The notes under the pieces are model-generated. The model searched no databases and had not been told where the DNA came from. It worked only from the letters and a program-made list of their open reading frames with translations. From Arthrobacter pascens (GTDB taxonomy: Bacteria > Actinomycetota > Actinomycetes > Actinomycetales > Micrococcaceae), in the NCBI RefSeq assembly GCF_017052465.1, contig NZ_JAFHKT010000136.1, positions 82,855 to 146,854 of the forward strand: a stretch of 64,000 nucleotides of DNA, written 5' to 3'. Positions 9,419 through 21,375 of the stretch are shown here, in pieces. Within the stretch, counting starts at the first letter, position 1, and every line of letters begins with the position of its first letter. A program made the position numbers and the translations under genes.

Positions 9419-10122
9419 CGATGAGCGCATCTCAAGCTGCCGAGACAAGCAGCAACGGCCGGGTGCCGCACCCGGTAAGCGGCGGCCCCGTGGTCCAGCT
9501 GCCCGGCGCGTTCGGGAACCTCGTGACGCAGGCGTGGACCGATCTGATCACGGGTGCCGAGCACCTCGCTGTCAGCTCGCCCAACCCTCCACGGGACGGC
9601 CAGGCGCCGCTCGTCCGGCTCCACTCCGAGTGCCTTACCGGCGACGTCTTCGGATCCTACCGCTGCGACTGCGGCGAGCAGCTGGCCTACGCCCTGGAAA
9701 TGATCGAAGCAAACGGGGGAACGCTGCTGTACCTCCGCGGCCAGGAAGGCCGGGGCATTGGCCTGGCCAACAAGATCAAGGCCTACGCCCTGCAGGAAGC
9801 CGGATTCGACACCGTGGAGGCCAACGAGCAGCTCGGCCTGCCCGTGGACGCCCGGTGCTACAACGCGGCCGCCCAGATCCTTGCTGAAATGGGACTGCAC
9901 GAGATCCGGCTGCTGAGCAACAACCCGGACAAGCAGAACCGCCTGGCCAGGGCCGGCGTCAAGGTCGTGGAGATGGTTCCCACCGAGGTGCCCTCCCGGG
10001 AACAGAACATCCGCTACCTGCAGACCAAGAAAGACCGCATGGACCACCTGCTTACCCTGGATGCCCAGGGCGCAGGCGTACCGGGAAGCGGCGCAGACAC
10101 CTTTGACCACGAACAAGACTGA
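9415..10122 (+). CDS. ribA: GTP cyclohydrolase II
   Basis: Opens GTP for riboflavin synthesis. The zinc site [18 protein letters not shown] gives Cys73, Cys84 and Cys86. Further motifs are [22 protein letters not shown] and LLSNNPDKQ. Two close starts exist (ATG 9415 and ATG 9421); I took the first because it forms the ATGA overlap with ribB. It is a separate gene, not fused to RibB. Confidence 0.95.
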   Translation: MTMSASQAAETSSNGRVPHPVSGGPVVQLPGAFGNLVTQAWTDLITGAEHLAVSSPNPPRDGQAPLVRLHSECLTGDVFGSYRCDCGEQLAYALEMIEANGGTLLYLRGQEGRGIGLANKIKAYALQEAGFDTVEANEQLGLPVDARCYNAAAQILAEMGLHEIRLLSNNPDKQNRLARAGVKVVEMVPTEVPSREQNIRYLQTKKDRMDHLLTLDAQGAGVPGSGADTFDHEQD

Positions 10123-10138
10123 ACGGACCAGGAACTAA

Positions 10139-10624
<486 letters not shown>

Positions 10625-10756
10625 TCCCGGCAACTGCTGATCCCGGTGAGGGCGGGGATGGGCGGACGCACAGATTCTGTGCGTTCGCTCACATCCCCGC
10701 CGTCACGGAACGGCGCGACAGGCGGGGTTCGGGCCGGAGCAAGTAGGCTGTAGGGC

Positions 10757-11020
10757 GTGAAGAATTTCGAGACGCTGTTCGCAGAACTGAGTGAGAAGGC
10801 GGCCACCCGTCCGGAGGGCTCCCGCACGGTCGCCGAATTGGAGTCCGGAATCCACGGCATCGGGAAAAAAGTCGTTGAGGAAGCCGCCGAAGTCTGGATG
10901 GCGGCAGAGTACGAATCCGACGAAGCGGCGGCCGAAGAAATCTCCCAGCTCCTGTACCACCTGCAGGTCCTGATGCTTGCCAAGGGACTCAGCCTGGAAG
11001 ACGTTTACAAGCATCTCTAG
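10757..11020 (+). CDS. hisE: Phosphoribosyl-ATP pyrophosphatase
   Basis: Second step of histidine synthesis. 87 residues, the usual size, all-alpha MazG-like fold with [17 protein letters not shown] and [24 protein letters not shown]. It starts at GTG 10757. It lies 59 nt upstream of hisG and is probably co-transcribed with it. Confidence 0.94.
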   Translation: MKNFETLFAELSEKAATRPEGSRTVAELESGIHGIGKKVVEEAAEVWMAAEYESDEAAAEEISQLLYHLQVLMLAKGLSLEDVYKHL

Positions 11021-11079
11021 CCGCGTCCGCGCGGCCCGCTTGCCTAAACTGAAGACTTCCACACCCAGAAAGACCACCA

Positions 11080-11940
11080 ATGCTGCGAGTAGCTGTACCC
11101 AATAAGGGATCCCTGTCCGAAGCCGCCTCCGCGATGCTCGCCGAGGCCGGCTACCGCCAGCGCCGCGACACCCGCGAACTGGTCATGGTGGACCCGGACA
11201 ACGAGATCGAGTTCTTCTTCCTCCGCCCCCGCGACATCGCCGTTTACGTGGGGCAGGGAACGCTCGACGTCGGCATCACCGGCCGCGACCTCCTGCTGGA
11301 CGCCGAGGTAGAGGCAGAGGAACTGCTGCCGCTCGGCTTTGCAGCCTCCACCTTCCGCTTTGCCGGTCCCGTGGGGGATTTCAGCAAGGTCGAAGAACTC
11401 GAGGGCAAGCGCCTCGCCACCAGCTACGACGGCCTGCTCCGCGGTTACCTCGCCGAGCGCGGCATCCAGGCGAAAGTGGTCCGCCTCGACGGCGCCGTGG
11501 AATCGTCGGTGCGGCTGGGCGTGGCTGACGCCATCGCGGACGTCGTCGAAACCGGCAGCACCCTCAAAGCCGCCGGCATGGAAATCTTCGGCGACCCCAT
11601 TCTCAAGTCCGAAGCCGTTCTGATCCGTCGGACCGGGCAGGGCGGCGCCGCGAACGGCACCGCCAAGGAAATCGAAGTTCTCATCCGCCGGCTGCAGGGC
11701 GTCCTCGTGGCGCGCCAGTACGTGCTCATGGACTACGACATCCGCAAGGAACTCGTCGAACAGGCCGCGGCCCTCACGCCGGGCCTCGAATCGCCCACCG
11801 TCTCACCACTGCGCGACTCCGAATGGGTTGCCGTCCGCTCCATGGTGCCGAAGAAGGAAACCAACCGGATCATGGATGAGCTGTACGACCTCGGCGCCCG
11901 CGCCATCCTGGTCAGCAGCATTCACGCCTGCCGCATCTGA
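11080..11940 (+). CDS. hisG: ATP phosphoribosyltransferase, long form
   Basis: Committed step of histidine synthesis. At 286 residues it is the long HisG with a C-terminal regulatory (ACT-like) domain, so it is probably inhibited by histidine and needs no HisZ. Motifs: [33 protein letters not shown] and the phosphoribosyl-binding [18 protein letters not shown]. The C-terminal domain holds [32 protein letters not shown]. Confidence 0.95.
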   Translation: MLRVAVPNKGSLSEAASAMLAEAGYRQRRDTRELVMVDPDNEIEFFFLRPRDIAVYVGQGTLDVGITGRDLLLDAEVEAEELLPLGFAASTFRFAGPVGDFSKVEELEGKRLATSYDGLLRGYLAERGIQAKVVRLDGAVESSVRLGVADAIADVVETGSTLKAAGMEIFGDPILKSEAVLIRRTGQGGAANGTAKEIEVLIRRLQGVLVARQYVLMDYDIRKELVEQAAALTPGLESPTVSPLRDSEWVAVRSMVPKKETNRIMDELYDLGARAILVSSIHACRI

Positions 11941-12014
11941 GCCGCGACTTCCAACGCCCTCCTCACACGCGGGCCCCTTCATCTAGCACCATTCTGCAGG
12001 ACAACAGGAGAATC

Positions 12015-12791
12015 ATGGCTGTAGCCGTACGCGTCATTCCGTGCCTGGACGTCGATGCCGGCCGTGTGGTCAAGGGCATCAACTTCGAAGGGCTCCGCGA
12101 CGCCGGGGATCCGGTCGAGCTGGCGCACCGCTACGACAACGCGGGCGCGGACGAACTCACGTTTCTGGATGTGACGGCGTCGTCGGGCAACCGCGAGACG
12201 ACGTTCGACGTCGTCCGCCGCACCGCCGAGGAAGTCTTCATCCCGCTCACCGTCGGCGGCGGCGTCCGGGGCGTTGCCGAAGTGGACAAGCTGCTCCGCT
12301 ACGGCGCTGACAAGGCGTCCATCAACACGGCCGCGGTGGCGCGGCCCGACGTCATCGACGAAATCACCCGGCACTTCGGTTCCCAGGTGCTCGTGCTGTC
12401 GGTCGACGCGCGCCGTACCCGCCCCGGATCCGAGCCCACGGCGTCCGGCTTTGAGGTCACCACACACGGCGGCCGGCAGGGCACAGGAATCGACGCCGTT
12501 GCCTGGGCGAAAGAGGCCGCCGAGAGGGGAGTCGGGGAAATCCTGCTCAACTCGATCGACGCCGACGGCACCAAGGACGGTTTCGACCTTGAGCTGATCA
12601 GGCTGGTCCGCGCGGCCGTCAAGGTTCCCATCATCGCGTCCGGCGGCGCCGGCGAACCCGCCCACTTCCCGCCCGCCGTCGAGGCCGGAGCGGACGCAGT
12701 GCTGGCCGCCTCGATCTTCCACTGGGGCCCGGACGACATGATGTCCCAGGTCAAGACCGCCATCCGCGAAGCCGGTTTCGAGGTCCGCTGA
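12015..12791 (+). CDS. hisF: Imidazole glycerol phosphate synthase, cyclase subunit
   Basis: TIM-barrel cyclase that makes IGP and AICAR with ammonia from HisH. 258 residues with [18 protein letters not shown] (catalytic Asp), [23 protein letters not shown] (second catalytic Asp) and the phosphate-binding [13 protein letters not shown] and [10 protein letters not shown]. It starts at ATG 12015 behind ACAGGAGAATC. hisH and hisA are not in the window. Confidence 0.95.
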   Translation: MAVAVRVIPCLDVDAGRVVKGINFEGLRDAGDPVELAHRYDNAGADELTFLDVTASSGNRETTFDVVRRTAEEVFIPLTVGGGVRGVAEVDKLLRYGADKASINTAAVARPDVIDEITRHFGSQVLVLSVDARRTRPGSEPTASGFEVTTHGGRQGTGIDAVAWAKEAAERGVGEILLNSIDADGTKDGFDLELIRLVRAAVKVPIIASGGAGEPAHFPPAVEAGADAVLAASIFHWGPDDMMSQVKTAIREAGFEVR

Positions 12792-12799
12792 CCGCTGGA

Positions 12800-12867
12800 T
12801 GAGCTTGTCGAAACCTGATTTCGACAGGCTCAATCACCGGTTTCTGTCGATAGGCTCAATCACCGGG
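12800..12867. repeat. Inverted and direct repeat between convergent genes
   Basis: TGAGCTTGTCGAAA (12800-12813) pairs with 12819-12832 at 13 of 14 positions. The segment TCGACAGGCTCAATCACCGG is then repeated in altered form just downstream (TCGATAGGCTCAATCACCGG). It lies between the ends of hisF and the minus-strand gene, so it may serve as a terminator. It looks like a REP-type intergenic element. Confidence 0.6.
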
Positions 12868-13512
12868 TTAGAGGCCGACCTCGGCGGACTGCAGGAGCGC
12901 TACGGCGTCGGCCTGGCCTTCGAAAGTCACCAGGGCGTGGCGCGTGCGGCCGTGGGCGTGCATCAGCAGCTCGCCCGGCTCGCCGACGATGGCGACGGAT
13001 ACGGGTGCGCGCCTTGCGACGTGCCTCGGGCCGGAAGGCCGGACCAGCACGATGCCGAGGTCAACCCCGCGGTACAGGATGGCAGCGCGTTTGATCAGTT
13101 CGTCCCACAGCGCTTCGGAGTATTCCTCGTCGAGCGCACGGGGCGCCCAACGGTCAACGGCCCGCCGGATGTCCTCCGTGTGGACGAAGTATTCGATCAG
13201 GTTGGAGCTTTCGTCCAGCGCCTTGATCTTCATGGGAGACAGCGCCGGAGGGCCGGCGCGGAAAGCCTTCACGAGTTCGGTGTAGTCGTCGGCCGTTTTG
13301 AGCTTTGATGCGAGCTTGGCTGTTGCGTTGTCCGAGGCCTTCGACAGGCGTTTGATGATCAGCCCGAGGCCGACGGCGGCCTTCCTTTCGCGCAGGTACA
13401 AGTGCGCTGCCAGGTCTCTGGTCTTCCAGCCGCGGCAGAGCGTGGGGGAATCAGGACCGGCCGCCAGCAGGGTTTCGGCCAGGACTTCTCGGGACGGATC
13501 GACGAAATGCAT
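12868..13512 (-). CDS. TIGR03085/maleylpyruvate isomerase-like mycothiol-dependent family protein
   Basis: 214 residues from MHFVDPSREVLAETLLAAGPD. The DinB-like four-helix domain has CRGWKTRDLAAHLYLRE and the metal-ligand region EYFVHTEDIRRA. This pattern belongs to the actinobacterial family related to mycothiol-dependent maleylpyruvate isomerase (TIGR03085 type). The substrate is unknown. I used the ATG at 13512 because homologues begin at this MHFVD; an upstream start at 13530 would add six residues. It sits alone on the minus strand between hisF and hisI. Confidence 0.75.
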   Translation of the reverse strand: MHFVDPSREVLAETLLAAGPDSPTLCRGWKTRDLAAHLYLRERKAAVGLGLIIKRLSKASDNATAKLASKLKTADDYTELVKAFRAGPPALSPMKIKALDESSNLIEYFVHTEDIRRAVDRWAPRALDEEYSEALWDELIKRAAILYRGVDLGIVLVRPSGPRHVARRAPVSVAIVGEPGELLMHAHGRTRHALVTFEGQADAVALLQSAEVGL

Positions 13513-13623
13513 CACTTGTGAAACTAGCACGTCGCCGGTGCAGTTGCGCAGTGTATCGCCCCGGATTTCGTGCCGTTCTTCACACTGATCAGGGGGCTGT
13601 GGCGAGGCACTAGACTTGACCTG

Positions 13624-14055
13624 ATGTCTGAGCAGCCCGCCCCCAGCCCCACTCCCGGTCCAACCCCCGGCACTGCCGGTGCCGATGCCGTTTCCGGAAG
13701 TCCTCTTCCTGCCGAAATCGCCTCCGCCCTAAAACGGGACAGCGCCGGCCTGGTGGCCGCAATCGTGCAGCAGCACGACACCAACGAGGTGCTCATGCTC
13801 GGCTGGATGGACGACGAAGCCCTCCAACGCACCATGACCACCGGCCGGGTGACCTTTTACTCCCGGTCCCGCCAGGAGTACTGGCGCAAGGGGGACACCT
13901 CGGGCCACGTGCAGTGGGTCAAGTCGGTGGCCATGGACTGCGACGGCGACGCCCTTCTGGTGCGCGTCGACCAGGTTGGCGCCGCCTGCCACACCGGAAC
14001 GCGCACGTGTTTCGACGGCCGCACCCTCGAGGTCGTGACCGGAACCGCCGGATAG
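13624..14055 (+). CDS. hisI: Phosphoribosyl-AMP cyclohydrolase
   Basis: Third step of histidine synthesis. The 143-residue product starts MSEQPAPSP with a Pro-rich tail, then [33 protein letters not shown] and the metal site [31 protein letters not shown] at 13570 would add 18 residues with no family support. It is the stand-alone form, consistent with the separate hisE. trpE follows after 67 nt. Confidence 0.93.
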   Translation: MSEQPAPSPTPGPTPGTAGADAVSGSPLPAEIASALKRDSAGLVAAIVQQHDTNEVLMLGWMDDEALQRTMTTGRVTFYSRSRQEYWRKGDTSGHVQWVKSVAMDCDGDALLVRVDQVGAACHTGTRTCFDGRTLEVVTGTAG

Positions 14056-14122
14056 CCAGCGTTCCGCTGAACAGGTCTATCGAATTAGGCACCACCCCAG
14101 AACAGACGGAGAACCAATAGCC

Positions 14123-15760
14123 ATGCAGGACCTCGGAATCATCAGCCCGAGCCTCGAAGAATTCCGGGAACTCGCCGGCCACAGCCGGGTCATCCCCGTC
14201 CGGCTCAAGGTGCTGGCAGACGCCGAAACCCCCATCGGCCTCTACCGGAAACTCGCGCAGGGCCACCCCGGCACCTTCCTGATGGAGTCGGCGGCCGTCG
14301 GCGGCGCCTGGTCCCGCTATTCGTTCATCGGCGCACGGTCCCGTGCCACCCTGACCACCAAGGACGGCCAGGCGCACTGGCTTGGCCAGCCGCCGGCTGG
14401 CGTTCCCGTGGACGGCAACCCCGTGGATGCCATCCGGGACACCGTCGCCGCCCTGCGCACCGACCGATTCGACGGGCTGCCTCCGTTCACGTCGGGACTC
14501 GTTGGGTTCCTCGGCTGGGAGACCGTCCGCCACTGGGAGAGGCTTACCAGCCCGCCCGAGGACGATCTCCAGCTTCCCGAAATGGCCCTGAACCTCGTCA
14601 CGGACATGGCCGTCCACGACAACATGGACGGCACGGTGCTGCTCATCGCCAACGCCATCAACTTCGACAACAGCCCGGACCGGGTGGACGAGGCCTGGCA
14701 GGACGCCGTGGACCGCGTGAAGGGACTCCTGGCCCGCATCAGCACACCGGTGACCCAGCCGGTGTCGGTGCTGGAACCGGCAGCGCTGGACTTCGCATCC
14801 AGTGTCCAGGAACGCTGGGACGAGCCCGAGTACCTTGCCGCGCTTGACCGCGGCAAGGAGGCGATCGTGGACGGCGAAGTCTTCCAGGTGGTGATTTCCC
14901 GCCGCTTCGAAATGGAGTGCGGGGCGTCCCCGCTGGACGTCTACCGGGTGCTCCGCAACACCAACCCCAGCCCCTACATGTACATCTTCAGCCTCGAGGA
15001 TGCGGACGGCCGGGAGTACTCGATTGTCGGGTCCTCACCCGAGGCGCTGGTCACCGTCACCGGAGACGACGTCATCACCCACCCCATCGCGGGTTCCCGC
15101 CCGCGCGGCAAGACCGTGGAGGCGGATAAGGCCCTCGCCGAGGAACTCCTCGCGGACCAGAAGGAACGCGCCGAGCACCTGATGCTGGTGGATCTGTCCC
15201 GCAACGACCTGTCCAAGGTCTGCGTCGCGGGATCGGTGGACGTCACGCAGTTCATGGAAGTGGAGCGGTTCAGCCACATCATGCACCTGGTCTCCACCGT
15301 CGTCGGACAGCTTGCGCCCACGGCCAAAGCCTACGATGTCCTGAAGGCCACCTTCCCGGCAGGAACGCTCTCGGGCGCCCCGAAACCGCGTGCCCTGCGC
15401 CTCCTCGACGAGCTGGAGCCCCACCGCCGCGGAATTTACGGCGGCGTGGTGGGCTATCTGGACTTCGCCGGGGACATGGACATGGCCATCGCCATCCGCT
15501 CGGCATTGCTGCGCGAGGGCCGCGCCTACGTGCAGGCCGGCGGGGGCATCGTGGCGGACTCGGTCAATCCCACCGAAGCGCTGGAAACGGTGAACAAAGC
15601 GGCTGCCCCGCTCCGTGCGGTCCATACGGCGGGGTCGCTCCACAACATCACGCCCGAATCGGTCCCCACCGCAGAGGCCGCCGCGCCCAACGCCGCTGTT
15701 CCCAAGGCCGCGGCTGAAGCCGGACCGAATGCCGGAACAGAAACCGGACCAGAATCCTGA
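14123..15760 (+). CDS. trpE: Anthranilate synthase component I
   Basis: Makes anthranilate from chorismate with TrpG. 545 residues, a little long because of an Ala/Pro-rich C-terminal tail after about residue 500. Chorismate-enzyme motifs: GEVFQVVISRRFEM, SSPEALV, PIAGSRPRGKT, LVDLSRNDLSKVC, FPAGTLSGAPKPRAL and VQAGGGIVADS. A ribosome site (GGAG) lies 8-11 nt before ATG 14123. I see no Trp-rich leader peptide in the 67-nt gap to hisI. It shares one base with the next gene. Confidence 0.95.
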   Translation: MQDLGIISPSLEEFRELAGHSRVIPVRLKVLADAETPIGLYRKLAQGHPGTFLMESAAVGGAWSRYSFIGARSRATLTTKDGQAHWLGQPPAGVPVDGNPVDAIRDTVAALRTDRFDGLPPFTSGLVGFLGWETVRHWERLTSPPEDDLQLPEMALNLVTDMAVHDNMDGTVLLIANAINFDNSPDRVDEAWQDAVDRVKGLLARISTPVTQPVSVLEPAALDFASSVQERWDEPEYLAALDRGKEAIVDGEVFQVVISRRFEMECGASPLDVYRVLRNTNPSPYMYIFSLEDADGREYSIVGSSPEALVTVTGDDVITHPIAGSRPRGKTVEADKALAEELLADQKERAEHLMLVDLSRNDLSKVCVAGSVDVTQFMEVERFSHIMHLVSTVVGQLAPTAKAYDVLKATFPAGTLSGAPKPRALRLLDELEPHRRGIYGGVVGYLDFAGDMDMAIAIRSALLREGRAYVQAGGGIVADSVNPTEALETVNKAAAPLRAVHTAGSLHNITPESVPTAEAAAPNAAVPKAAAEAGPNAGTETGPES

Positions 15761-16395
15761 TGGCGGTTCCGGCAGGTTCGGCCACCCCGGCCAAAGCCCG
15801 TGGCAGCGCTCCGGCGTGGGCCAGGAAATCCACGGTGGTCCTGCTCATCGCCGTGCTGGCACTGGCGGTGTTCGGCGCCACCACGCAGACCTGGCTGACG
15901 GTCCACGTGGACCCGCAGCAGCTGGGACAGGCCGCCGCCGTCCAGGATGGACTCGAAGTCCAGGGAAGCAAGGCGGCCACGACGGTGACGGCGCTTGCAC
16001 TCGTCGCGCTGGCCGGAGGGCTTGCCGCGTCCATCGCCGGCAGGATCGCCCGCTGGGTGATCACCGCCATCATCGTGCTGGCGGCAGTGGGCATCGTCGC
16101 GGCGGCCGCGACAGTGCTCGCCGACCCGCTGGCGGCCGCCCAGGGATCCATTGCCGCCGCTACCGGCGTCTCCGGGAGCACAGCGGACGTGAGCGTCACG
16201 GCGTTCCCGGTCCTCGCCGTCGTCGCCGGTTCCCTCCTCGCACTGGGCGGACTACTGGTCATCCCCGCGGGAAAGCACTGGAAGGCCCGCACCAAATACG
16301 ACACCACGGCGCCCGGAACTCCGGCCGCGCAGGCAGGCCCGGTGGATGAGATCGACAGCTGGGACCGGCTCTCCCGCGGCGACGATCCCACCTGA
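15760..16395 (+). CDS. Trp biosynthesis-associated membrane protein
   Basis: 211 residues matching the actinobacterial TIGR02234-type membrane proteins found in trp operons. There are four hydrophobic segments, at about residues 27-45, 78-95, 97-120 and 146-172. The loop after segment 1 holds TTQTWLTVHV, a family hallmark. The C-terminus is hydrophilic (DEIDSWDRLSRGDDPT). Role unknown; conserved linkage suggests a part in tryptophan metabolism or transport. ATG overlaps the trpE stop by one base. Confidence 0.88.
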   Translation: MAVPAGSATPAKARGSAPAWARKSTVVLLIAVLALAVFGATTQTWLTVHVDPQQLGQAAAVQDGLEVQGSKAATTVTALALVALAGGLAASIAGRIARWVITAIIVLAAVGIVAAAATVLADPLAAAQGSIAAATGVSGSTADVSVTAFPVLAVVAGSLLALGGLLVIPAGKHWKARTKYDTTAPGTPAAQAGPVDEIDSWDRLSRGDDPT

Positions 16396-16492
16396 GCGGT
16401 TAGGCCCGGAGGCACGCGGCGGAGCTGCCGATGCCTAAGGCCGCGCCAAAAAATGGCAGAATGTAAGCAGTATTGATCCTGAGGAGATTCAC

Positions 16493-16786
16493 ATGAGCAA
16501 AGCCACTGTTTCCGGCACCCAGCCAGCGCCCGGAAAGACCGCAAAGACCCACCACGGCATCGATCACAGCATTGACCTGGGCCACGGCAACAGCCCGGCC
16601 GCGTGGACCTGCGTCATCGTCATGCTGGTCGGCGCCCTCATCGCCTCCATCGCGTTCGTCATCGCCAACTCCCCGATCTTCTGGGCGGGCATCGGCGTCA
16701 TGTTCGTCGGCCTGCTGGCCGGCTACATCATGCGCAAGGCCGGCTACGGTGTGGGCGGCAGCAAGATTAAGAACACCGGCCACTGA
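16493..16786 (+). CDS. HGxxPAAW family membrane protein
   Basis: 97 residues with the name-giving motif HGNSPAAW, preceded by HHGIDHSIDLG. Two membrane helices follow (about 40-58 and 62-80: VIVMLVGALIASIAFVIA and FWAGIGVMFVGLLAGYIM). The family is small, actinobacterial and uncharacterised, and it typically lies between trpE and trpC. It starts at ATG 16493 behind GAGGAGATTCAC, a strong ribosome site. trpC follows after 2 nt. Confidence 0.85.
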   Translation: MSKATVSGTQPAPGKTAKTHHGIDHSIDLGHGNSPAAWTCVIVMLVGALIASIAFVIANSPIFWAGIGVMFVGLLAGYIMRKAGYGVGGSKIKNTGH

Positions 16787-16788
16787 CC

Positions 16789-17607
16789 GTGACGGTTCTC
16801 GATGACATCAATGCCGGTGTCAGGGAGGACATGGAGGCCCGCAAGCGCCTTGTGTCCCTCGCGGAACTGAAGGACCGCGCCCTGGCGGCCGCCCCGGCGC
16901 GTGACGCCTGGGCAGCCCTCGGCGGTCCGTCCGCAACCCGTGGCCAGCTCAAGGTCATCGCGGAAATCAAACGCCGCAGCCCCTCCAAAGGCGACCTCGC
17001 GAACATCGCGGACCCGGCCTCGCTGGCGGAACAGTATGCCGACGGCGGCGCCGCCGTGATCAGCGTGCTCACCGAACAGCGCCGCTTCAACGGCTCGTTG
17101 GCGGACCTGGACGCCGTCCGCGCCCGGGTGGACGTCCCGCTGCTCCGCAAAGACTTCACGCTGGACGAGTACCAGATCTGGGAGGCCCGTGCCCACGGCG
17201 CCGACCTCATCCTGCTGATCGTGGCGGCCCTGTCCGACCAGCAGCTGCGCGAGTTCAGCGCCCTCAGCAGTGAACTCGGCATGAACGTCCTGGTGGAGAC
17301 GCACACACCGGAGGAAGTCGAACGGGCCGTTGCGGCGGACGCCCGCATCATCGGCGTCAACGTCCGCAACCTCAAGACGCTCGACGTCGACCGGTCCCTT
17401 TTCGCCACACTGGCCGGCAGCATTCCGGCCGGGGCGGTCGTGGTGGCGGAGTCGGGTGTCCGGAACGCCGACGACGTCACGCACTTCGCGGCGCACGGCG
17501 CCAACGCCATCCTCGTCGGAGAGGCGCTGGTCAGCGACGCCACACCGCGTGAACGAATTGCGGAGTTCACGGCAGCCGGGGCAGCGGCGATCGCTGCCCG
17601 CGTCTGA
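16789..17607 (+). CDS. trpC: Indole-3-glycerol phosphate synthase
   Basis: TIM-barrel enzyme of the fourth tryptophan step. 272 residues starting at GTG 16789. Motifs: VIAEIKRRSPSKGDL (catalytic Glu and Lys), VLTEQRRFNGSL, LLRKDFTLDEYQIWEARAHGAD, NVRNLKTLDVD, VVAESGV and ILVGEALV. It is monofunctional: no TrpF domain is attached, as expected in actinobacteria where PriA replaces TrpF. A hairpin-bearing 110-nt gap separates it from trpB. Confidence 0.95.
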   Translation: MTVLDDINAGVREDMEARKRLVSLAELKDRALAAAPARDAWAALGGPSATRGQLKVIAEIKRRSPSKGDLANIADPASLAEQYADGGAAVISVLTEQRRFNGSLADLDAVRARVDVPLLRKDFTLDEYQIWEARAHGADLILLIVAALSDQQLREFSALSSELGMNVLVETHTPEEVERAVAADARIIGVNVRNLKTLDVDRSLFATLAGSIPAGAVVVAESGVRNADDVTHFAAHGANAILVGEALVSDATPRERIAEFTAAGAAAIAARV

Positions 17608-17627
17608 ACCCCGCCCAAACCGCGGCG

Positions 17628-17673
17628 CCATCCCGTCCGGACCAGCTGCCACAGGCAGCCCCCGGACGGGATG
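17628..17673. promoter_or_regulatory. Large hairpin in the trpC-trpB gap
   Basis: CATCCCGTCCGG (17629-17640) pairs perfectly with 17662-17673, and the loop contains a second 6-bp hairpin (17645-17650 with 17654-17659). No T tract follows. A processing site, attenuator or mRNA stabiliser are all possible. Confidence 0.55.
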
Positions 17674-17718
17674 CCGCCTGACATCAATCAGTGAAAAGTG
17701 AACAGGATGGTGAGACTG

Positions 17719-19040
<1,322 letters not shown>

Positions 19041-19044
<4 letters not shown>

Positions 19045-19844
19045 GCACGGCGCAGATGACCAGCAAATCGGCAATCGCCATTGACAAGGCCCGCGCAGAA
19101 GGACGGGCGGCCCTCATCGGCTACCTGCCTGCCGGCTTTCCCACCGTCGAAGAGACCATCGCGGCGGGCATCGCCCTGGCGCGCAACGGCGCGGACCTCA
19201 TCGAGATCGGCATTCCCTACTCTGACCCCGTGATGGACGGCCCGGTGATCCAGGCCGCCACCACCGAGGCGCTGGCCAAGGGCTTTGCCGTCCGCCAGGT
19301 CTTTGACGTGGTCGCGGGCATCACCGCCGAAACGGATGCGGCCGTCCTGGTCATGACCTACTGGAACCCCGTGGTCCGGATGGGCGTGGACGAATTCTCC
19401 CGTCGCCTGGCCGAAGCCGGGGGAGCGGGCCTCATCACGCCCGACCTTATTCCGGATGAAGCCGCCGAATGGATGGCAGCCTCCGACAAGTACGGGCTGG
19501 ACCGCGTGTTCCTCGTGGCGCCGTCGTCCTCGACAGAGCGCATGCGGCGCACGGTGGAGGCCAGCCGTGGGTTCGTCTACGCTGTCTCCATCATGGGCGT
19601 CACCGGCGCCCGGTCTTCGGTCAGCGCCGCGGCCGAGGGAGTGGTGGCCGCCGCCAAGGCCGCCGGCGCGGAGCGGGTGTGCGTGGGCCTCGGGGTATCG
19701 AACGCCGAGCACGTGGCGGAAATCGCCGCCTACGCCGACGGCGTGATCGTGGGGACGGCGCTTGTCGCCGCCATCCGCGACGGCGGCGCAGATGCCGTGG
19801 CCAGCCTCACCCGGGACCTCAGCGCCGGACTGACCAGGAAGTAG
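19041..19844 (+). CDS. trpA: Tryptophan synthase alpha subunit
   Basis: Cleaves indole-3-glycerol phosphate and channels indole to TrpB. 267 residues with [34 protein letters not shown] (catalytic Glu and Asp), [25 protein letters not shown] and [11 protein letters not shown] chose GTG 19041, which overlaps the trpB stop by four bases. An earlier GTG at 18978 lies inside trpB and adds sequence foreign to the family. Confidence 0.94.
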
Positions 19845-19850
19845 CCCTCC

Positions 19851-21110
19851 ATGCAGATGTTCCACTCAGCGGCAGCCTTGGTTCCGGCGAGTATGGTCCC
19901 GGCGAGCATTCCGAGCCCGGACTGGTCCGGCTTCGACATTCCGCTGCCGTGGGGCTCGCTGCGGATCCACGCCTACGCCCTGTGCATCCTCGCGGGCATC
20001 ATTGTCGGTCTCTGGCTGACGTCCGTGCGCTGGGCGAAGCGCGGGGCTCCCGAGGGCAGCGTGTGGGACATCGTCATTTGGGCCATCCCGTTCGGAATCA
20101 TCGGCGGCCGGCTGTACCACGTGTTTTCGTCCCCGGATGCCTACTTCGGTCCGGGCTTTGACGGCACGGGTGACCTGTCCCTGATCCCGCAGATCCAGCG
20201 CGGCGGCCTGGGGATCTGGGGTGCCGTTGTGCTGGGCGCTTTCGGTGCCTGGATCGGCTGCCGGCGGGCCGGCGTGAAGCTGACCGCCTTCCTGGACGCT
20301 GCCGCGCCGGGACTGCTGCTCGCGCAGGCGGTGGGCCGCTGGGGCAACTACTTCAACCAGGAGCTTTTCGGCGGCCCCACCACGCTGCCGTGGGGCCTCC
20401 AGGTTGACGCGGACAACGCGAACTTCCCGTCTGGCTACCCGGCGGACACCCTTTTCCACCCCACGTTCCTGTATGAGTCGCTGTGGAACATCGCCGGCGT
20501 CCTGATTCTCCTGGCCCTGGACCGGCGGTTCCACTTCCGCCGCGGCCGGCTCTTCTGGCTGTACGCGATGTACTACACGCTGGGCCGGGTATGGATCGAA
20601 GCCATGCGGATCGACGACGCAGAACAGATCAGCCTCTTCGGCATCACCACCCGGCTCAATGTCTGGACCAGCATTTTCGTCTTCGCCGCGGCGCTGGCGG
20701 TGTTCATCGTGCTGGGGCGGCGGAAGAACGCCGATGCGGAGAACGTCTTCCTCCCGGGCCGCGAACCTGCCGTTGAAACGGCCAGCGAGCCTGCCGTAAC
20801 CGACAAAATGGACGACGGCGGCAGCTCGCCAGAGCATGCGCGGGAGCAGTCAGAGGAGCATGCGGGGGAGCAGGCAAGCGGACGTCGGGCCGCCGCGGAT
20901 CCGGTCCGTGATCCGGACGCCATTGTCTCAGATAGTGAATCGCGTGATAATCTCCCTGATAACCAAAACGGTCCAGGCCACTCTTCTGCCCCAACGGAAG
21001 CAGTGCCGGCTTCCACTGGCGGCACCACGTCCACCAAGGGATCGCCGGACACCGGAAAATCCGGTGCCTCAGCCACCGGATCCGCGTCGGAACCTGACAG
21101 CACCCGCTAG
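19851..21110 (+). CDS. lgt: Prolipoprotein diacylglyceryl transferase
   Basis: Membrane enzyme that adds diacylglycerol to the lipobox cysteine of prolipoproteins such as the solute-binding protein at 36763-38028. 419 residues with about seven membrane segments and the motifs IRIHAYALCILAGI (as LRIHAYALC), GGRLYHVFS, GRWGNYFNQELFG (Lgt signature) and HPTFLYESLWN. After about residue 300 comes a 120-residue hydrophilic tail rich in Glu, Ser, Thr and Pro. Such cytoplasmic tails are common in actinobacterial Lgt. It starts 6 nt after trpA. Confidence 0.94.
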   Translation: MQMFHSAAALVPASMVPASIPSPDWSGFDIPLPWGSLRIHAYALCILAGIIVGLWLTSVRWAKRGAPEGSVWDIVIWAIPFGIIGGRLYHVFSSPDAYFGPGFDGTGDLSLIPQIQRGGLGIWGAVVLGAFGAWIGCRRAGVKLTAFLDAAAPGLLLAQAVGRWGNYFNQELFGGPTTLPWGLQVDADNANFPSGYPADTLFHPTFLYESLWNIAGVLILLALDRRFHFRRGRLFWLYAMYYTLGRVWIEAMRIDDAEQISLFGITTRLNVWTSIFVFAAALAVFIVLGRRKNADAENVFLPGREPAVETASEPAVTDKMDDGGSSPEHAREQSEEHAGEQASGRRAAADPVRDPDAIVSDSESRDNLPDNQNGPGHSSAPTEAVPASTGGTTSTKGSPDTGKSGASATGSASEPDSTR

Positions 21111-21375
21111 TTCAGCACCGGCAACAGGGCAGCCAGAGCCACCGCTCGCAGCGCCCAACACCACAGCGTCGTGGCATAAGGGCCCAACCCCGGGCAGCAT
21201 AGAGCTGCTGGCCGGTCAAGCCCGGGCGGGAAGCCTGCGTAACTCTTAGTTCCGCAAGGGTCCCTGCCCTACAATTTCCAGTAACTAACACTTTGTTGTG
21301 CCCATCACACCGGCGCTCTGAGTGGGGCCAACGTTGTCCCTTCCATACGCACGATCAGGAGGAAGGACGTCTCCC

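Noticed and set aside
8711..10122. Frameshift splitting a RibBA fusion
   Set aside because: Each gene has its own full domain, and the ATGA overlap is the usual coupling of separate ribB and ribA.
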